From contig AJFK01000061.1 of NCBI GenBank assembly GCA_000467715.1, forward strand, positions 1 through 64,000: a DNA stretch of 64,000 nt, given 5' to 3'. Below, piece by piece: positions 31,967 through 42,395 of this stretch (positions within the stretch are counted from its first letter, which is position 1; every line of letters starts with the position of its first letter). The translations under genes and the position numbers were made by a program. This DNA is from Hysterium pulicare CBS 123377 (Eukaryota; Ascomycota; Dothideomycetes; Hysteriales; Hysteriaceae). A model generated the notes under the pieces. That model did no database searches and was not told the DNA's origin. It saw nothing but the letters and a program-made list of their open reading frames with translations.

Positions 31967-32869
31967 TTAACGTGGTGGAACAACGGCATCGAAGCCCAGT
32001 CGAATCCACTCTTCAACGATTGGGAGGTTACTGGGAGCATCCGGCTGTATACCGTATCGTTTACGAAAGTGTTCGTCTTCCTCCACAGTCCCATACATAT
32101 CAGGAACGATGACGATCTGCCCATTGACTCGGGCATTCGTGGGGCACGGTGCCAGGTTTCTCCTTGCTCGAATCCAAGAAGATATATTCCGTTTCCATTC
32201 CGTGTCGTTTGCGAAATCTGTGTCGTATCTCAAATACCCTTCATCACCATAACTCCAGCCTTTAAGTCGTAGATGGATTCGAAGCTTCCAGTATATGGCA
32301 CATATCACAGCTAGCTCGTTCATTTGTGCTTGGGGGATGTCTCTAACAGGGAAGATAACTCTGCGGAGGCTCTGACGAATACGAACCGGTGTTGACCTGA
32401 AGAACCTAAGGAAGTGGTCCGGCGTCTGGAAGCAAATGACATTGGCGGAGATGAAATTCTCGACATGCTGCAGTTCATCGTGAGTCTGACGGCAGACTAG
32501 ACTCAAAGCATTCACCGGCCCGCTGTCTTTGTTGCAGAAGCGTAGAGTTTTATGTTTGGACCCCGCTTGGAGGTGGAGACCCCTGGGTTCGATGTTCGCG
32601 AATTGAAAAATCTTTCGGCGTATTTCCATTGGCAAGGTCATCAAAGTCGCTGGCGCTCGGTACGTATGTTTATTTGTGACCGGGTCAAACATCGCAATAG
32701 GCCCTTCCAACGACGCGCGAACTTTCGCCAGGTCATTCGACTTCCTGAGCCTCCTCTTCTTCATTGTAACATTGAGGTCAATCGTCTGGTCAACGTTTAC
32801 ACTTCTTTTCTCCAGGATCTTTATACCATCTTCATCTTTCGTTTCACAGGGTAAGTCCTCGGGCTCCAT
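31967..32869 (-). CDS. 2EXR/F-box-like 'LP-E-R-I' domain protein
   Basis: 300 residues if started at the ATG at 32869, preceded by basic residues; the frame stays open leftwards in protein terms to 33412, so a longer protein or an upstream exon is possible. A basic nuclear-type patch (MKKRRLRKSNDL) precedes TLMTLPMEIRRKIFQFANIEPRGLHL, then ALSLVCRQTHDELQHVENFISANVICF and RVIFPVRDI, the order found in the fungal 2EXR/DUF3295-like proteins that share LPxEIRxxI and SLVCRQ motifs. Role unknown in all of them. The related minus-strand gene at 34240-35290 carries the same motifs, and the short frame at 33280-33651 may be its lost N-terminal part or a separate gene. Confidence 0.62.
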   Translation of the reverse strand: MEPEDLPCETKDEDGIKILEKRSVNVDQTIDLNVTMKKRRLRKSNDLAKVRASLEGPIAMFDPVTNKHTYRAPATLMTLPMEIRRKIFQFANIEPRGLHLQAGSKHKTLRFCNKDSGPVNALSLVCRQTHDELQHVENFISANVICFQTPDHFLRFFRSTPVRIRQSLRRVIFPVRDIPQAQMNELAVICAIYWKLRIHLRLKGWSYGDEGYLRYDTDFANDTEWKRNISSWIRARRNLAPCPTNARVNGQIVIVPDMYGTVEEDEHFRKRYGIQPDAPSNLPIVEEWIRLGFDAVVPPR

Positions 32870-33279
32870 TTCTCTTGCATTCCGTTTTCGCTTCGAGCCG
32901 GGTGATCTTGGAAGGCAAGCTGGAAACAAGTTTTTGGGACGTAGATAGTGGAGGGTGTTACACTTCATTTTCAGAAATCGAATGAAGCAGTTAATCGCCG
33001 GCATAGCAGATATCGTTTCTTCGGCCTTAAGTTTCGGAAGGACGGAAAACTGGGACGCACTCATACAAGTCCAGGCTGCACTGCCAGCACGGGAACTATT
33101 TTGAGGAGGTAATTTTCGTGTACGTATATAGTTCTCACCGTCATATTTCATACACATTGGTACACGTTTTGGCTTCGGATCGGATCTATCTGATATTGGC
33201 GTCCATTTCATATAGACATGGACGATAAGGAAGACGTACCCAGAATTGGTCATAGTAGTCGAGCACCTCACTAGAAAAT
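32870..33279 (-). other. Open stretch of uncertain coding status
   Basis: 410 bases in which the frame of the 2EXR-like gene remains open upstream of the preferred ATG. The translated sequence has a mildly hydrophobic part but no family features. Either chance openness, UTR, or an upstream coding extension. Confidence 0.35.
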
Positions 33280-33651
33280 CTATAAAACTGAGTCGCACTT
33301 TGTACACCTCACTCGCGGCGTAGAAAATGCTTCGGAAATCTTTGTATTTAGGTAGGCTGGAGAAAAACGTCGGCCATATTCGTCTCTCGAGCACGACTTT
33401 AGAATAGGGCAAAGGTCTGGTGAGGATAGAGTCAGTGGAAAGGTTTCAAAGTCAGGGAAACAATCAAAGCCAGACCTTCTGGTTGCCTCCCAAAGCTTGT
33501 GAGTCAAGCTACCATCCCGCCCAAGGATAAACCTCTCTTCTTTGACCATTGTTGTTCCACATCCAAGTACACGTTTCTTCAGTGGTGATTCTGAAGGCTC
33601 GAAGGAATTGTTGATCGGGTCAGATTCGCGTTTTCGTTTTGGATAAGGCAT
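33280..33651 (-). CDS. Short basic protein, possible 5' exon or relict of a 2EXR-like gene
   Basis: 123 residues from the ATG at 33651 (MPYPKRKRESD). Starts with a basic patch and continues with ESPLKKRVLGCGTT and EERFILGRDGSL. The PKRKRE.. opening followed by KKR and a GRDG-like turn resembles the N-terminal part that precedes the LPxEIR domain in many 2EXR-like proteins, and the real domain occurs downstream at 31967-32869. This could be a separate small gene, the first exon of the downstream gene, or a truncated duplicate. No splice signals that would clearly join them were found. Confidence 0.4.
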   Translation of the reverse strand: MPYPKRKRESDPINNSFEPSESPLKKRVLGCGTTMVKEERFILGRDGSLTHKLWEATRRSGFDCFPDFETFPLTLSSPDLCPILKSCSRDEYGRRFSPAYLNTKISEAFSTPRVRCTKCDSVL

Positions 33652-34239
33652 CTTGGTGGTGTTGGTTTGAGGACTTTGCTTGTTGGAAACAAATAACGGA
33701 GGTAGTGTGTACGAAGAAAAGCTTTTTAAGTCAGCGCGTGAGGTGATTTCAGCTCGGGTGCACCAAGCGCCGCTGGTGACCGTGCTCAAGGTAAGTTGGT
33801 GAAGGTTATGAGGTGAGTGAAGCACCTCTTGGCAAGCGATGATATTCACGAATGGCAAGACGGCTTCAACACAAGAAGAACAGGACACCGATGAGGTTTT
33901 GGATTAGACCTTACATTCACGTGGATCACACGATCTCATCTTTTTCAATGAGGGTCGAAAAAATTAGACATCGAAAGTCCCTTAAGACCCGGGAACCTCA
34001 ACATGATGGATTACGGTAGGGCTGGGCCAGTTTGTCCCAACAGCTACAGAAAAGAAACTGAGAGAGAAATAAATGACTAAAGAGACCCTACGAGCCGCTT
34101 CAGGTGCTCCAGATTCTATTTGCACGTCAAATTCAGTGATCGTGACGTGATTAGGAAAGAAAAACACAAGTCAGATCACACGTCTCAGAGATGGCATCCC
34201 ATTTCTTCCTCAAGGCGAGCTGTCGAGCGAGACGGTCCG
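33652..34239. other. Intergenic region, nothing recognised
   Basis: 588 bases between two minus-strand genes. Confidence 0.5.
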
Positions 34240-35290
34240 TCAGATACCATTCACACACCAGCCCAGAGCGACCTGAAGTTCGGAGTTGGTCAAGTTCCTG
34301 AAAGTGTCCTCGAGGGTAACAAACGATCTCTTGAGAATCATGGGAAAGTATCTCCAGGTCCGAGCGGAGTTTTGGACAAGATATTGGGACACGTCTTCTT
34401 GGAGTTTGCGTCCATACCGTAAGAAGTCTTGGACAACTTCACTGTTGTCCTCCCCAAAATCATAATGAGGATGATGCATCCAGTTGTTCAAAATCAAGCG
34501 GAACTCCAGATGCGGAAATTCCTGCGAGATCTGATGCATTCTATCGGCGACTGGAGGACGCGTTGAATCCCTCCGACCGTAGGTAGAGTGGTAAAGCGTG
34601 ACATATTTTACTCTGCTTGCATCGGTTACCGAGCACTTCGCCATGAAGTAACGGAATGATTCCACTGCCACATCCACTACTATCTTCCCAGCACGCTCTT
34701 TCTTTGGAACTCTAGCGTTGAAATGTAGATCGTTAACCAAGAACATCAGTCCTGAGGTTTCTTCATGCACCTGCCGACACACAAGAGAAAGGGAGTTTGT
34801 TGACCACAGGAGCGTATTTCGAAAGGTTCCAATTCTCTTTTGATCATTATAGACCTTCCAATGCCAATTTATGCCATCCTCATGGTTCAGGGCGTATCTG
34901 TAGATCATCATCCGGAGCTCGAGTGGTAGCTTGAAGAAGGGAAACGGCTCTTCTATCATCCAGAAATCACGGAAATAAGTGAGGGCTGAATCTCCCGCTT
35001 TCTGTTCCAGAAAACTCCTCTAATGTTAGCTTTGCGACACAGGAGAAGGAAGTGGAATTAACCCACCTGACATTGGTCGGCGACACTTCGAGCGATTCAA
35101 GGAAAGATTGTCGAAGCATGTTCCGAACATTCAGGTAGTCGGCAGATGAGGTCAATCGACGTGAAGAGCTCGCGGGAGGCTCATTGATCAAGACTTTATA
35201 TCGAAAGTTGAATGCATGGTCAGTCAAGGCCGTGTCATCTTCTGGCGGTGGACTGCGCTGTGACGTCTGAACAGCGGGCGGGTCCACCAT
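34240..35290 (-). CDS. 2EXR/F-box-like 'LP-E-R-I' domain protein
   Basis: Exons 35290-35067 and 35017-34240, phase 2, 49-bp intron (GTGGGT donor, CTAAC branch, TTAGAG acceptor); 333 residues. Residues 1-75 are polar with a Pro/Ser-rich start; then FLEQKAGDSALTYFRDFW leads into FPFFKLPLELRMMIYRYALNHEDG, NSLSLVCRQVHEETSGLMFLVNDLHF, a Lys/Arg stretch, and RVKYVTLYHSTYGRRD. These are the hallmarks of the fungal 2EXR/DUF7730-like group (LPxELRxxIY, SLVCRQVxxE). Role unknown. The acceptor choice rests on phase: the next AG upstream would give a stop. Confidence 0.75.
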
Positions 35291-35827
35291 CGTGACTTAG
35301 ACGTTCGCCGCTGGATGTTGTTGGGCAAAAGTCAAGGACAGGTTGGGAACGAACTGAGGTTGAGTCTCTGGGTAGTAAGTGAAGAGCCCGAGGAGCAGCC
35401 GAAAGCGAAGAGTAAAGATGACGCGCGCTGGCTAGTCAAAAACGCGCTCTCACGTGTCACATCTCACGTGCACGGCGAGTTACAGGATTCAGGTACTTAC
35501 ATCGTACACTACCCGGCTTAAAGATTGACATGGAGATGAAAGCTGACCTGATATTCTTGGATTCATCGATGTCTGTTTATCGTGGCTGATGATTCATTTG
35601 CGACAAACTTTAATTTTAAAACCTTACTCGGGACATAATGCAAAAACTTGACCAGGCTACTTATACAATAGCGCTCGAACTCCGTTCACTATGGGTTTCA
35701 ACTTTCCGCGTAAGGGAGCATCGATGGCAAGACGCGGTAGACCAAGCCTAGCATGCGAAAATGTCAATGGTATGGAATAGCCAAGCTATGAAGCTCTGAA
35801 AGAAAGTAACCCATACTAATGTCCAAC
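35291..35827. other. Intergenic region, nothing recognised
   Basis: 537 bases between the start of the 2EXR-like gene and the end of the short frame at 35828. Confidence 0.5.
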
Positions 35828-36334
35828 CTAAAGTGGCTTCATTCTTTGTCTCCGTCCCTCAAAATCATCGCTCCGCCATCGAAACACCCAAAACGCTTCG
35901 TACCTGTACTCCAAATTCACGCCGAGGAATTGACAAACAGATGTCCCACTCAAATTCCAAGCAAAGCAGGATTCATCCGCGTGTCCCCAAATTCCAAAAC
36001 GACTCGGCATCGTGTGGCATACTAAATGCCTGGACGCATAGAGTTCTTGTATGCGGCTGCACCTGGATGTCAGCCGGACTCCTCGAATGTTGGAACGACA
36101 GTACCTACAGTCAAAGATGTCCTTGGTTGTAAGATTCTTCGTAGCTTCCTTCCTTTCCTTCTTCACCAACTCATCGGAAGACTTTGAAGAGTCGACTGAG
36201 CTTCGAGAGACAATATTGTATAGAGGCAGCTTCCCCTTCTCCGGTTGAAATTCGTTCGACGCAGATTCGGAGGCATTTGGTGGAGTCTTTGTGTCTTTGG
36301 GGTAGTCATTGGTGGAAGTGGTGAAGCTGGACAT
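35828..36334 (-). CDS. Unrecognised small protein (doubtful)
   Basis: 168 residues. The first 65 are polar, rich in Ser/Thr/Lys/Glu (MSSFTTSTNDYPKDTKT.., SSDELVKKERKEATK), as in real fungal small proteins, and the codon use there looks coding. The rest, with CRYC and ESCFAW, looks less convincing and may be intron or downstream sequence. No family recognised and no neighbour helps. Listed because the N-terminal part is plausible; it could be the first exon of a gene whose other parts I cannot see. Confidence 0.35.
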   Translation of the reverse strand: MSSFTTSTNDYPKDTKTPPNASESASNEFQPEKGKLPLYNIVSRSSVDSSKSSDELVKKERKEATKNLTTKDIFDCRYCRSNIRGVRLTSRCSRIQELYASRHLVCHTMPSRFGIWGHADESCFAWNLSGTSVCQFLGVNLEYRYEAFWVFRWRSDDFEGRRQRMKPL

Positions 36335-37370
36335 GGTGAAAATGGAGTCTCTGCAAAGGTACGAATGTTAGATGAGGGGAAACTGGAGAATTGGCAAAGG
36401 AAGTAGATATTAATTCAATCCTTCAAGTAGATTGGATCTCAATCGTGCGAGCGTTGGAAAGATTTTTTGGTTCGTGAGTAGGATGAAGACGAATCTCGTA
36501 GTATGCGGCCGACTTCATATGAATTCCGCACAAAAGCTGATGCCTTATAGGATCGACCTCCTGGTCGCCAGTTTAATCATCACCATGCCGAAAACCGAAG
36601 CTACCTTGAATTGCTATCCGCGTTAGCCGATAATTGGTTTAAGAAGATAGACATTATGAAACCATATTGGGGTTGTTTGCACATTAACTTTCGTGATCTT
36701 ATCAAACGCCGTACTTCGCGTTGGGGTATCAGGCGGAGAGGAGATGGGGAGGAAGTGGAGACGAAGCAAAGTACGGAATTCGGTATTTACGGTGGCCTAG
36801 CTATTCAATCTTTGTCAAATATGAAGCTAAACCTTCATTGGTTACGACGGATGAGAAACAATTAGATGTCGAAGATAACGGAGCCTTTTTCGATGATCGA
36901 GTTGTTGGACACGACGGGACGCATAAGTCCCCTTTGCCTAAAACTCTTAGCTGAAGAATTTGCAGATTTCCGCCGTTACGAGATCAAAGACTGAGTTAGA
37001 TGAAGATTTGGTACATGTGGTCTTCCGTTGAAGTATTTCGTGTCGGTTGTCCGTGCTTTTCCTACGGAATTCACCCCGCTGACGTTGAAGCTTCTTGTCG
37101 GCACATCCAACATCAGTCCATTGACAAAATGAAATGCGCAATGCGCATTCGCCATCTTACTTTCTTTTGGTGATAGCAACGTAATGGCATAAGCTTCGCT
37201 ATCTTCTGCCCGCTTCATTAATCTCCGCACGCTGATGGATATCGGAGTCCAACTGCTGATCGTGGAACATTAAGGATCGGCTGTGCAATATGGTGGGCAC
37301 CGGTAAGCCTTTTATACAGAAGCATCGCTAACACTGACAGACTCGCACAGGTTTTCCGGCCAGGCTCAGG
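36335..37370. other. Intergenic region, nothing recognised
   Basis: 1036 bases upstream of the Zn2Cys6 regulator. Several short open frames without family features. Confidence 0.5.
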
Positions 37371-39996
37371 ATGTCACACGAAAGCCGAAAGCTGAATACA
37401 TCTTACCGACGCAATGGGAAACTTCAGTCCTGCGAACCATGTCGCAAGGGAAAGCTTAGATGCGACCATATGATGCCGACATGCGGTAGATGTGCTCGCC
37501 GGAAGAAGGCAGACCAATGCGTGTATCATCCAGCTCCGCTCACGAAAGGATTACCCACACCACAAAATTTAGAGACAACTCAGATTAGCCCATCTCCTCC
37601 CTATAGCGATTTCAACTCCGTACATACAGCTATCCCGCGCCTAACGGTATACGATGATCCGTCTCCGGTTCAACCTAGAGTACCCCGAGCCAGCAGTCTT
37701 CCAGCTCAGCCATGTAGGCATTTGTACAACGGAGCATCATTGAGCTTCCAGCCAACTGCGGGGTTCACGTCGCACTCAGCCATATTGGCCGAGAACGAGA
37801 GCATACTCGGAATTAATTATATGGAGTCTGCTCCAATTCCGGAATCCATTTCTGCGGTTTCGCGAATGCACATCGAGAACGGCGCCAAAGTTTTAGCTCT
37901 GCTTCAGGACATGCCCCTGTATAACCGTTTCATCGACAAGTGGTTTTCCCTAACTAGAGGGGTCGTTGTTATCGAGCCCATAGTAAAAGAATGGGCAGCA
38001 GGCCTTTGGTCTACATACCACAAACCCCTAGAGACCAAGAAGCCAGAATTATTGTTCAAAATGTCAGAAAAAATCTGGTTGAATACAATTCAGCCCCTCA
38101 AATTTGATGGCACGACTACTCCTCGTGAATTTGTCGCAATGTCAACGGGTGAGAACCTGCGGTGGGAAGTTGTAGGTATCATATTCTCGGTGATTGGCTG
38201 TTTGGCCATAACTCTCCAAGGTACGCCAAGAAACTATTCTACTCCGTATCTTCTTCATGGACTGTCTCCCCTTTTCCGCCTGTAGCAAACCAATGAACCT
38301 ACCAGTATCACTGTAACAGTGTTCGGGGACGGAAGCTGATTCTGAGGTCATTCTTGAAACCCGAGCTATGAAAGAATGCAGTCACCGTCGTATTCACGTA
38401 CATAATATTGATCTACGCTAATTAAATTCTGCTGTGTCTTAGATGGGGACCCAATATTCTGTTCCCATGATGACCCACCACTTGATCGCAAGGCCTTGGC
38501 ATTCAAAGTATGGGATGCGTCGGAAACCTGCCTGACATTCTGTAATGATTTTGACGTATTGAACGATCTATTCTTGTGGCTTCTTTATGAGAATTTGGTT
38601 CTTTCATCGGCGTTGCATGCGAAAGGAAGTAAGTACTTTAACATTTTCCTATATCTGTACGAGAAAGTGGGCGGATATCAACTCTCATCAACTGCATTGA
38701 CTCAATTTATGTAAATGCACTTGGGAAAATTCACATGACCGCACGACCTTCAGCTTGGTATACGCCGTCAAGATTGACTTTACCAAAGCGCAGAGCTATT
38801 TCCCTAATTTGCACATACCCACACTCCCATCACTGGAATATTACTGCACCCACGCTTTCGTATGAAGATCTAGCTTCAAATACTCCGACTAAAAAATTCC
38901 AGGCTATTTCCATTGGCAAAAGAGCGGCGAGTTAAACAACGCTCTCATCGCGTTTGGCCTGCATCAAGAGATCAGAGTAGACACAGACACCCCTTTCTTC
39001 ATTGCGGAGTTCCGTAAAAAGGCTTTTATTAGCGCCTATTCCAATGATAAATTCACGGCCGCTTTTGTTGGACGTCCACCTCGACTTACCCGACAATACT
39101 GTCTCATCCAGTTACCCCTAGACCTCACCGATAATCAGATCATGTCCGATGGCCTGGATCTGGATGCTGCAATAGCAGACCTCGATAATGACGGCTGGAA
39201 TCAACGTGGTACTATACAACGGTGTACTTTTGCTCGGATATGGGCCAAAAAGGGAGCCATTATGGAAGATATCCTCGAACTATCCCTAGGAGTAATTCCT
39301 CATGCTGATATCGTGGCTCGTGCTGAGGTAATCGAACGACAGAGTATCGAGATGTGGGACAACCTGCCCAGCTTCCTTCGATTCAACCCGGAAAATGGTT
39401 GGGACATCGGACGTTCGCCGGTCGAGATGCTGTTTCTGATTTATATTCGACTTGAGAATCTTAACCACCACTTCTTGCTCCAGCGCACGCTGATCAAGAA
39501 GGCAAGTACAGATTCTACGAAATTGTTAGCCGTGGCCAGAGAGATGCTGTCAGATGTTCTGATCACCATCAACAATCGGGACTCGATGCGAGACTTTCAA
39601 CTGGACTTCACTACTATACTATGTCTCCATGGTTTGCAAAGCGCTGCAGTCATTGCGGTCGAGCTTCTTCACCAAGAACAAAATCCTGGGTGCACATTGA
39701 ATCCTTTACCTCGCTCGGACACTATACAAGATCTAAGCGTCGTCGTGGCATGTCTAGGAAGCATACGTCACGACAGTGGTTGTTATTCCATTTGTGAACG
39801 AGGGCATAAGTTTTTGAAGCGGATCTTAGACACCATTCTCTCACCACCAGCCCTTGTCCACTCAAATTCGAGCGTTGCCGAACTGAATGATCCGAGCCTT
39901 TCGACGCCCTTATTCCAGACTGGAACCGACGGAGACTTCATGAGGTGGCTTGAAACAATGGAATGGGAGCAAGAAAGCTGGACAACTTTTAATTAA
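37371..39996 (+). CDS. Zn2Cys6 fungal transcription factor
   Basis: Three exons: 37371-38220, 38443-38628 and 38903-39996, giving 709 residues with all phases consistent. The binuclear cluster is C21, C24, C31, C38, C41, C50 (CEPCRKGKLRC .. CGRC .. C). The middle region continues across both introns into the fungal-specific regulatory domain: DGDPIFCSHDDPPLDRK, FLWLLYENLVLSSALHAKGS joined to YFHWQKSGELNNALIAFGLHQE, then FISAYSNDKFTAAFVGRPPRLTRQYC. Introns of 222 and 274 bp are two to five times longer than the others in this window and carry no recognised insert. Nuclear activator or repressor, targets unknown; neighbours give no clear regulon. Confidence 0.83.
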
Positions 39997-40204
39997 GAAT
40001 ATGGGAAGATGGAAGATCGCGAGATGTAGACGACCTTCAAGTGGATTCATGCCGTATCGCACGTATTAAATGAGATCGTCGCAATCCCGTCACCTTTTCC
40101 CACCGCGCTAGGTCCATCTCGTGACTAACTGCTTCCTAAGCTCCGCCATTTAGATCTGGTCTCTTAAGTCATTTAACCCCCCTCTGGTCCCAGTCAGGAT
40201 ATCG

Positions 40205-41113
40205 TTAAAATGAACGGGGGACCGCATCCACTATCGCCCAACATAATCTCGACCAGCAGTTGCGCTTCGCCTCCTTAGACTTCTGACCCTCTCTCGCCAG
40301 CTTCATGCTTCCCATGCTTCCCTCCGACGAGTCTTCCTCGATTGCCTTCGAGTAATCTCCATTGGCTTTCTTGTGGGCATCTTTCGCCTCGCCCGCGCCC
40401 TCCTCAATCTTCCCCTCGTCCCCATTCCCATCCACAGTCACGTCCAATTCCACACCCACAACCTCTCTACACCAAACCTTCAGCACCTTCCTCTGCTCCC
40501 TCCTTTCCATCTCGCGAAACCCCTTCCTAAAATCCTTCTGCCTCTCAACCATACTCATTCTGTTCTCCGCCTCAGCCTGCTCTTTCCCTTCCATCACCAC
40601 ATCACCTCTCTCGCTATCCTCCTCATGCTCCTCGGCCCTCACCTCATCACTTTGCGTGGTGTCTGGACTTTGGGAAGACCCCTCAACAGCCACCCAATAC
40701 TTCCAATATCTAAACACCTTCATCGCAATACTCTCATTCCTCATCACCATCAACAATTCCCTCCAATCCGGGGGCATCGGCATGAGCTCCAGATCTTGGA
40801 GCTGGGCGTTTAAGTGTTCGCGCGCTTTTGTGAGATGCTGGGCGGAGGTTGGGTTTGGAGAGCGTAAGTGGGCAGGAGGAGGGAGAGTGGGTGATGTAGT
40901 ACCGGGCGGGAGAATGGGGGAAGGAGGGCCAGCACTATTGAAAGACCGGAATGAATCAGGTGTAAATGGATCTGACATTCTGAGTTGGAGTCGAACGTGC
41001 GCTGGCATCGGAACAGTTATTTTATTTTCGGCGCACTCTCCCAGGCAACTTTCTGGCCCATGGTTTCTACCCGTATCTTCAGTAACCGTGTCCATATTGG
41101 TTTTGCGGTGCAA
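40205..41113 (-). CDS. Charged protein of unknown function
   Basis: 302 residues, intronless. A Pro/Ser-rich N-terminal third (SDPFTPDSFRSFNSAGPPSPILPP), then LTKAREHLNAQLQDLELMPMPPDWRELLMVMRNESIAMKVFRYWKYWV as the only part that looks folded, followed by an acidic stretch and a Lys/Glu-rich helical region (VERQKDFRKGFREMERREQRKVLKVWCREV). The PPDWRELL-helix-FRYWKYW core looks like a conserved domain but I cannot name it. An internal Met at MSDPFTP could be the real start. Convergent with the Zn2Cys6 gene. Confidence 0.65.
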   Translation of the reverse strand: MHRKTNMDTVTEDTGRNHGPESCLGECAENKITVPMPAHVRLQLRMSDPFTPDSFRSFNSAGPPSPILPPGTTSPTLPPPAHLRSPNPTSAQHLTKAREHLNAQLQDLELMPMPPDWRELLMVMRNESIAMKVFRYWKYWVAVEGSSQSPDTTQSDEVRAEEHEEDSERGDVVMEGKEQAEAENRMSMVERQKDFRKGFREMERREQRKVLKVWCREVVGVELDVTVDGNGDEGKIEEGAGEAKDAHKKANGDYSKAIEEDSSEGSMGSMKLAREGQKSKEAKRNCWSRLCWAIVDAVPRSF

Positions 41114-42395
41114 GTCGACTCGAGTTGAAAGTGTTTTATCGGAGGTGGGTGATTTAAAAGTTGGAGTTGGAGTTTGAATAGGCTTTTGAGTACTCGGTGA
41201 CTTGATTGGGTTTGAATATGCGGGTTTTGTCTCTTGGATTGGGGTTTTGTAGGTTAAAGTTCACCTTGGATCTTCCCACGGTTTTTCGTTCACGTGACCC
41301 TCATACCCTCACTTGTGAACCTAGGTTTGTCGCTATATGAATCACTTCTAGACGAAATACTGATTCACCACCACCTCCTCCTTAAAAGCCCGCACGGAGA
41401 AAATACAAAGCATAGATCTCTGCGTGAGCATAGGTGATGTCACGAGTCATCAGAGTTTCAAGAGAACCATGGTTTCGCACACCCACACCTTATGCAGTAA
41501 GTAGACGTAGAAGTACATTCAATAGGGTTATAGAGGACTACTGAATAGACTTCATAGCCGAATGAAACATGTCACCCCTCCGGCACCGAGTCCCTTGTCT
41601 TGCTTTTCCACCTCCCCTGACCTCTTTCGATTCAAGACTTTCTTCTCTAGTATGTACGACCGTACCAAGAGGACTATGAGGAACGGGGGGCAACTGCGGG
41701 GAGTTCATTCAACGGAACCAATATTCCCAATACCTTTTGAGATGCTCCGGAGTTCGACCTCGCAAGGATGGGTCGCTCTAGGAGTTGTGAGGTAACGGAC
41801 GCGAACCTTCCAAGTGTTTCAAGCGACGGATAAACTCAGTGGTTACGATCTCAAAGAAAGAAAAATTCTTGCGGGAGTTTGGCCGCACAGGTTCTTATGC
41901 GGTTATGAAGATGCTGTACTATACTAGCCCAAGATATGAGTTCGCTTGGCAGAGGCTCAAGAGAGAGACTAAGAGGGTGGAAGGGATGATTAGCTACCTT
42001 GCTATGCATGAATCAGCAATGGCTAAGTATAGGATAACTTAGAACTCCATGGAAGTTCGACGGTGGAATTAAGGTTATGTGGGATAGTGTGAAGCGGGGA
42101 ACGCCAAATGCTCCGGGATGCTCAACGTTAACGAGGCATTCATCCTATTACACCAGATTCAAAGAGACGTTGAGTATAGCTGTTATGCCATCGTACAAAG
42201 CGAGTCAGGGGATATTTGGATGCCAGGTTAGCTGATTAAGTCATTCCTCATTCATCCTATCCGAGATTCACCCACTCAGTCTTTAGGATCACCTGAAACA
42301 TCGTTCCCTCAACCAGTACCCCACCTAAGAGCCTCTACTACATCCCATTACGCGATATAGGAGGAGTAAAAAGACCGATGAAGACAGAGAACCAT
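41114..42395. other. Intergenic region, nothing recognised
   Basis: 1282 bases. The frame at 41839-42042 has a coding-like feel (basic, EFAWQRLKRETKRVEG) but is isolated and not supported by splice signals I could place. Confidence 0.45.

Noticed and set aside
32870-33412. 481-codon open frame taken as one protein
   Set aside because: The upstream 180 codons show no family features and an ATG with a better position exists at 32869; kept only as an uncertain extension.
40362-41177. 271-codon plus-strand frame opposite the charged protein
   Set aside because: Low-complexity Ser/Pro/Phe sequence that is the mirror of the acidic and Lys/Glu-rich minus-strand gene; a shadow frame.
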